NCBI GenBank assembly: GCA_022749755.1
Contig: CM040445.1
Coordinates: forward strand, 12,793,182 to 12,857,181
Source of the DNA: Azadirachta indica
Taxonomy: Eukaryota > Streptophyta > Magnoliopsida > Sapindales > Meliaceae
DNA length: 64,000 nt
Direction of reading: 5' to 3'
Shown: positions 59,297 through 64,000 of the stretch, in pieces
Numbering within the stretch: position 1 is the stretch's first letter
Layout: each line of letters opens with the position of its first letter
Translations under genes and position numbers: made by a program
Notes under the pieces: model-generated
What the model saw: the letters and a program-made list of their open reading frames with translations, nothing else
Databases searched by the model: none
Told to the model about the DNA's origin: nothing

Positions 59297-62200
59297 ATGC
59301 CAATAATTTACACTCCATCATGTTATCAGTATCATGTTAATCCGAAGCTTCATCCAATTACAAACTCTGCACTTCGATCCAATTCCTTCAAGTTCAAATT
59401 TCCCACGGGATGGAATTTCCCCTTCAGCAATCGGAAATGTCACCGGAGAGGAATCATCAGGGCGGCCGCTGGAACGGATTACTATTCCACTTTGAATGTT
59501 GGCAGGAATGCGTCGTTGCAGGAGATCAAGGCGGCTTACAGAAAGCTCGCTCGGAAGGTCAGTTGCATTGTGTTATTCATATTGAATGTGTTGTTACTTT
59601 ATGGAATTTTTAGGCAATAATTACTTAAAGATAACTTATTTTTGCTTTAATTTTTTCAAAAATGAAAGTTTTTGAGCTTGTCTGAAGGTTCCTTTGATGT
59701 GAATTATTTTCATTGCGATATAGTATGTGAATATGTGTTGATTCTTGAGTTATATCTTACAGAAAAAGCTGATGTCTTCTTGTTTTGAGCAGTATCATCC
59801 CGATATGAACAAGGGTCCTCGGGGCAGAGGAGAAGTTCAAAGAGATAAGCTCTGCCTATGAGGTAACTGTTCTAAACATAAATTCTTGTGCATCTTTCCT
59901 GATCATTTATCTATTCAGTGAAAGAGCTTGATTGCTGTTTTGTTAATCTATTTTTCTAATTGTTAGTGTTAAGTATTTGGCACTGTATTCTGCTCATTTT
60001 TTATTGTTTCTGGAACAAATTTTATCAGTATCTAATGATTATATTGCATCTACATCATCAGCCCTCTCTCTTTCTCATTTCCTTTCGCATTTTCTAATGA
60101 AACACTTATGTAGGTCCTGTCAGATGATGAGAAAAGATCTTTGTATGATCGCCTTGGTGAGGCGGGTCTAAGTGCAGAATATGATGGATCAAGCAGCGGT
60201 TCACAGGGGGTAAGATCAGACAAATGAGTGGTTACCGAAATAGCCAAATGAGTGGATTTTCTTTTTTGCATGTGCTTGTAAACTATTACACTTGTTCTCT
60301 GCTGACCATTCTTCCCCTTTCTTTAGACGGGATGTCTGATTATATGCTTTTGCATAATTACACTTCTTGTCTTCTGAAATAATCAATTTTCTTTAATAGG
60401 TGGATCCTTTTGAAATATACAATGCATTCTTTGGCGGTTCAGATGGGTTCTTTGCAGGAATGGGTGATGATAGAGGCATGAAATTCAATTTCGAAAACAA
60501 AGGAAATTGGGGTCTTGATATTCGGTAACTATCTACCTAGACAGTTATCATTGGCTATTTACCTGTTAAAAACATTACCTCTTTGTAAGTGTGGAGCTGG
60601 GTGTTCGAAAGGTAGTACAATCAACAGAATTTGGCTCATCAGATTTATACTGGTCTTTTACTCTCTCTTAAATAAATCTGTCTTAATCCTTTTCCCCATT
60701 TTATAGCAGCTAACCACAAATCCTTTTGACATTTTGCTTTGAATCTTTTGTTTTTGATAATACCTTAATTTATGTTCTCTGTTAAAAAGCTTGGATTGCT
60801 TTAGAGTTTAGTAATGTAGGACAATAATCTTTAGCTTTGAATGGTAGTAGTTGCAAAGTGTTGTACCTTAACTGTTATTTTTCTCATCCATTAGAAGTTT
60901 TAAAGATGTATAAGTTTAGCTCACAGAGGTCATCGCAATTATTATTATTATTTCTAATCATATTTTAATGAATTTTAATTTCTTTTTCAATTTTCTGCCA
61001 AACTTTGATTTCAGGTTTGACACTTTAACTTGAATGTTAATTTGAATTGATTTAGTGTCTATTTGGTGATTGTGTGATCTAGAATTTAAACCTCCAAATT
61101 CCAATATCCAAATTTTAGTAAACTTATCAAAATTTTATTATGGTTCTGTCTGCAAAGCTTATTTAGGGATTATGGTTTTTAAGCTTCTGCAATTTTGACA
61201 GCATGATTTTGGAAGTAGAGTATGTTTCTAGATTTATGCTTTCTTCTTGATCAGAAGAATGCTTCCTTGATATAGGCAACATTCCACTTTAAAAAAATAC
61301 CTGCAATTTCTTTAAACAACGATAATAATAATGACAATGATAATGATGTACCTCTATTTCTATCAGGAGGGTTTGAGAATTCGGTAAAATGTGTGCTTAG
61401 TCAAATCCAACCAACTTTTACCATCTTTCCATCACTTTAATTTCACAATGTTCAAATGACTTTGAAATGACAAAAAAGATATGCTAACGGTCAGATATTT
61501 AAGCACTGGCACCTTTGCATAAAATAAATTGTGCTTTGTGCCTTTAACCCAAGTAGCTTCTTATTTTCATTTTCTTTAAAAGGAACATTTTTAATAAAAT
61601 GGTGACGAAGAAGGCGTCCTATGATCAGGACTTGTGGGCAAACTTTTTCTTTCCCCCACATATATATTAAACATTGTACTATTGTCTTTTTTAAATATAA
61701 AAGTTTTTATTTTCTTAATTTTGAGTTTCTATGTTGTAGGTATGACCTTCATTTGAGCTTTGAAGAATCAATTTTTGGAGGACAGCGTGAGTTTGAAGTT
61801 TCTTGTTTTGAAACATGTGATAATTGTGATGGAACAGGTGCTAAATCTAGTAGTTGCATACGATCATGTACTGCTTGTGGGGGTAGAGGAGGGGTAATGA
61901 AAACTCAGAGAACACCATTTGGAATGATGTCTCGGGTAATTTTCATACCAAAACAACTATGGAGATTGATTATTTCATGTTAGTCGCCTATGAAAATTTT
62001 CCTGTTTTCTAGGTGCAGTTTTCGTAACTTGTAAGTAGAATAGGTAGTTGACCTATATCTTTCAAAAGTGAAATCGAAAGTTAACATATAGCCCCTCTTT
62101 TTGCTTCATGAAAGTGAAATCGAACATGTTGGGATGTTTTACATTGATCTCTCGACCATATGAAAATTACTTATTTAGGTTCTTCTTTTATAATGGATAA

Positions 62201-63547
62201 GAATATGGTTTTTAGTGTTTGTAGGAGATTAACATGATTGGATTTGAATTAAAATTGGCAATATAGTAACTTCCCTTTTGATGTAGCTCTGGATTAGAAG
62301 TTGATTAGTAGACATATATCTAGACTACATATGAAACTCAAATTAAGGCAAAAAAAGTTGTTAGTTGGATTTTGTTTGTATTCTGCACTTAAAAGCAATT
62401 ACGCACGGAATTTTCGAGCTACAAGGCCTAGATTCTGAATCCTAAAAGCTAAACGAAAAAATTGGAATAAGAAGGGAAAATCTTGTAGAATTTTATTTCA
62501 GAAAATCTTCCAGTAACTTCCTCATAAAACAAAGCATATTCTTCAAACGAAGCCTTGATACTGTTTATTTCGCCAGTTACCATAGATACACTAACCCAAA
62601 CTAGAAAAGATGCAAAGCAAATACCTATACAGTAAATAGATTATACACCTCAATCTTGAAACTGAATTGTTTGTGCAGATGAAAGTTTTCCAATGGCTTT
62701 TCTTGCAACATTACCTGAGTTAAAGTGTAGGCTTATCAGAGCACTTGGTTCGTCTAGTCCCACATAAAAGTTATTGAGTTTCTGTAGGCTTCTTCACTAT
62801 GCCATAATCCTCACATTCTTAAGTAATACACTATTTTGACCAATTACTTATCATAAAATAGTTATTCAAACAATGAACTCTAAAATTTTCAATTTCTTGT
62901 TTTATTCCTACATTAAAACTCAGCTTTATATCAATGCCTCCTTGGAAACTAATCTCCTAGAAAATGTTATAAGGAATTTCATTTTTGGGGGGGCTACATC
63001 AGTATAATAATTGTTATTTCATGTTTTTGCATTGCAAATAATTGTTATTTGTATTCATGTGTATTTCTTCCTGTGTTTCCAGTTGCCATGTATATGCTTT
63101 AATAAATCTGAATGGAAGTATGTAGTACCCATAAATGTCTTGTAAGGTGATACATCTTTGATATTAGCACTTTCTATCTGAATATTCATTAAACTAATAC
63201 TGTCTTTTACTAGCTGACTATAAAACTGAGCAAAAACCCTGACTATTTGAGCAGTAGGATGTCTTAATCATACTTTACTTAATCCATCTCCTAATCTCCT
63301 TATATTTATTTTTGTTTGTAATTTTCTGTCTTTGGTGTATCTCTATAGATCATATTGTGTATGATTTACAGGTCTCTACTTGCTCTAATTGTGGTGGCGG
63401 CGGCAAAATAATAACTGATCATTGTCGAAGATGCGGTGGCAATGGTAAAATACAGTCAAAGAGAACTATGAAACTAGATATCCCCCCTGGTGTAAACAAT
63501 GGATCCACAATGCAAATTCAAGGAGAGGGGAATTTTGATAAGAGAAG
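59297..63547 (+). CDS. Chloroplast DnaJ/Hsp40 type I co-chaperone, 3' end outside the window
   Basis: Exons visible: 59297-59557, 59793-59862, 60114-60209, 60400-60524, 61740-61935 and 63372-63547. The last ends at a donor (AG before GTGTGT), so the gene continues past the window. The first ~57 residues are Ser/Lys/Arg-rich, like a chloroplast transit peptide. The J domain follows (TDYYSTLNVGRNASLQEIK... with YHPDMN, the HPD motif that stimulates Hsp70). A Gly/Phe region (VDPFEIYNAFFGGSDGFF) and four CxxCxGxG zinc-finger repeats (CDNCDGTG, CTACGGRG, CSNCGGGG, CRRCGGNG) come next. It is like chloroplast DnaJ A-type proteins, including At3g17830. Exon 2 is 70 bp, but phase requires 69. There is one extra base in the CGGGG run at 59820-59824, and read literally it gives a stop near the end of exon 2. 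Everything else is intact, so I keep it as a gene with a frameshift to verify. Confidence 0.85.
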
Positions 63548-63856
63548 GTGTGTACAATACGAAGATTTTCTGAAAGAATGGTTTTCCTTGATGCTTTTTT
63601 ATATTTAAATTTGTTTCATTGACATAGTCTTTACATTTGGATTTTGGAAACTGAATTGACTCTAGTTCTTGATCACTAATAGTGTATTAAGGTAAGGCAA
63701 CATGACAATGCAGCATCATTGGGAAAATTTCAGAAGTTTTGCTTCTTTATTAATGAAAATTGTAATTAATTGCTTCAAGGTCCAGACGGGTTTTTTTCAT
63801 TAGTTTAATGTTGCTGGATGAAAGTTCCCTGAGTCCATACAGTTGACTGCTGTGTA

Positions 63857-64000
63857 AGGGCACGTTTGGTATTGAGGTGCTATGGGTCAAATGGAAGTTG
63901 TCGGGTGTTTGGTAAACACAAGTTAGCTGTCAAATAAAAGTTGATGGTATTTGGTAAACACTATTTGTTAGGTAAAAGTAAAATATTGAAAAACATATTA
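63857..64000 (+). mobile_element. Possible MITE end in a DnaJ intron, cut by the window edge
   Basis: The segment begins AAGGGCACGTTTGGTATTG, a type of start common to hAT-like MITEs in plants. It contains GTGTTTGGTAAACACAAG and the related GTATTTGGTAAACACTA. The other end lies outside the window, so termini and target duplication cannot be checked. Confidence 0.3.

Noticed and set aside
1..64000. tRNA, rRNA or organellar DNA insertions
   Set aside because: Reading through, I saw no convincing tRNA T-arm with matching cloverleaf, no rRNA block and no plastid or mitochondrial gene. A covariance-model scan would be needed to exclude them fully.

Overview
The window is nuclear DNA of a flowering plant, most likely a core eudicot and probably a rosid. 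It is AT-rich, its genes are split by GT-AG introns, and every recognisable product belongs to a plant family: KANADI, purple acid phosphatase, DUF760, DUF1677, NFXL1, a FAR1-type transposase and a chloroplast DnaJ. I cannot fix the genus from sequence alone.

Layout: (1) 1395-4502 (+), a DUF760 / UV-B-induced chloroplast protein. (2) 5003-6606 and 8560-9992 (-), two low-molecular-weight purple acid phosphatase genes in tandem. The first has a one-base frameshift. The second is intact, uses one GC-AG intron, and has three PHR1-type P1BS sites upstream. (3) 10.8-17.2 kb, a transposon-rich block: a decayed FAR1/MULE transposase on the minus strand, degenerate repeats, and a Mutator-type MITE nested inside another of the same family. 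(4) 17.2-25.9 kb, a long AT-rich gene-free stretch. (5) 26416-31799 (+), a KANADI1-like GARP factor in six exons. (6) 33860-34168 (+), a DUF1677 gene interrupted by one in-frame TGA. (7) 34549-37490 (-), an annexin D5-like gene. (8) 42264-47496 (+), a monoacylglycerol-lipase-like alpha/beta hydrolase whose introns hold a near-perfect 72-bp foldback and a 171-bp MITE. (9) 50094-53555 (+), an intronless NFXL1 reading frame with an expanded 30-bp coding minisatellite. (10) 56731-58162 (+), a Nudix hydrolase. (11) 59297 to beyond the right edge (+), a chloroplast DnaJ/Hsp40 with a one-base insertion in exon 2.

These are ordinary, functionally unrelated plant genes, not an operon or a new multi-gene system. 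The PAP17-like / DUF760 / DnaJ content recalls Arabidopsis At3g17790, At3g17800 and At3g17830 (from memory), so part of the window may be an old syntenic block. The points most worth a second look are the triple P1BS promoter, the three single-lesion genes (two of them +1 changes in homopolymers, so assembly error must be excluded), the long intronic foldback and the nested MITE family. Exon boundaries were worked out by hand from splice sites and reading phase. No transcript data were available.
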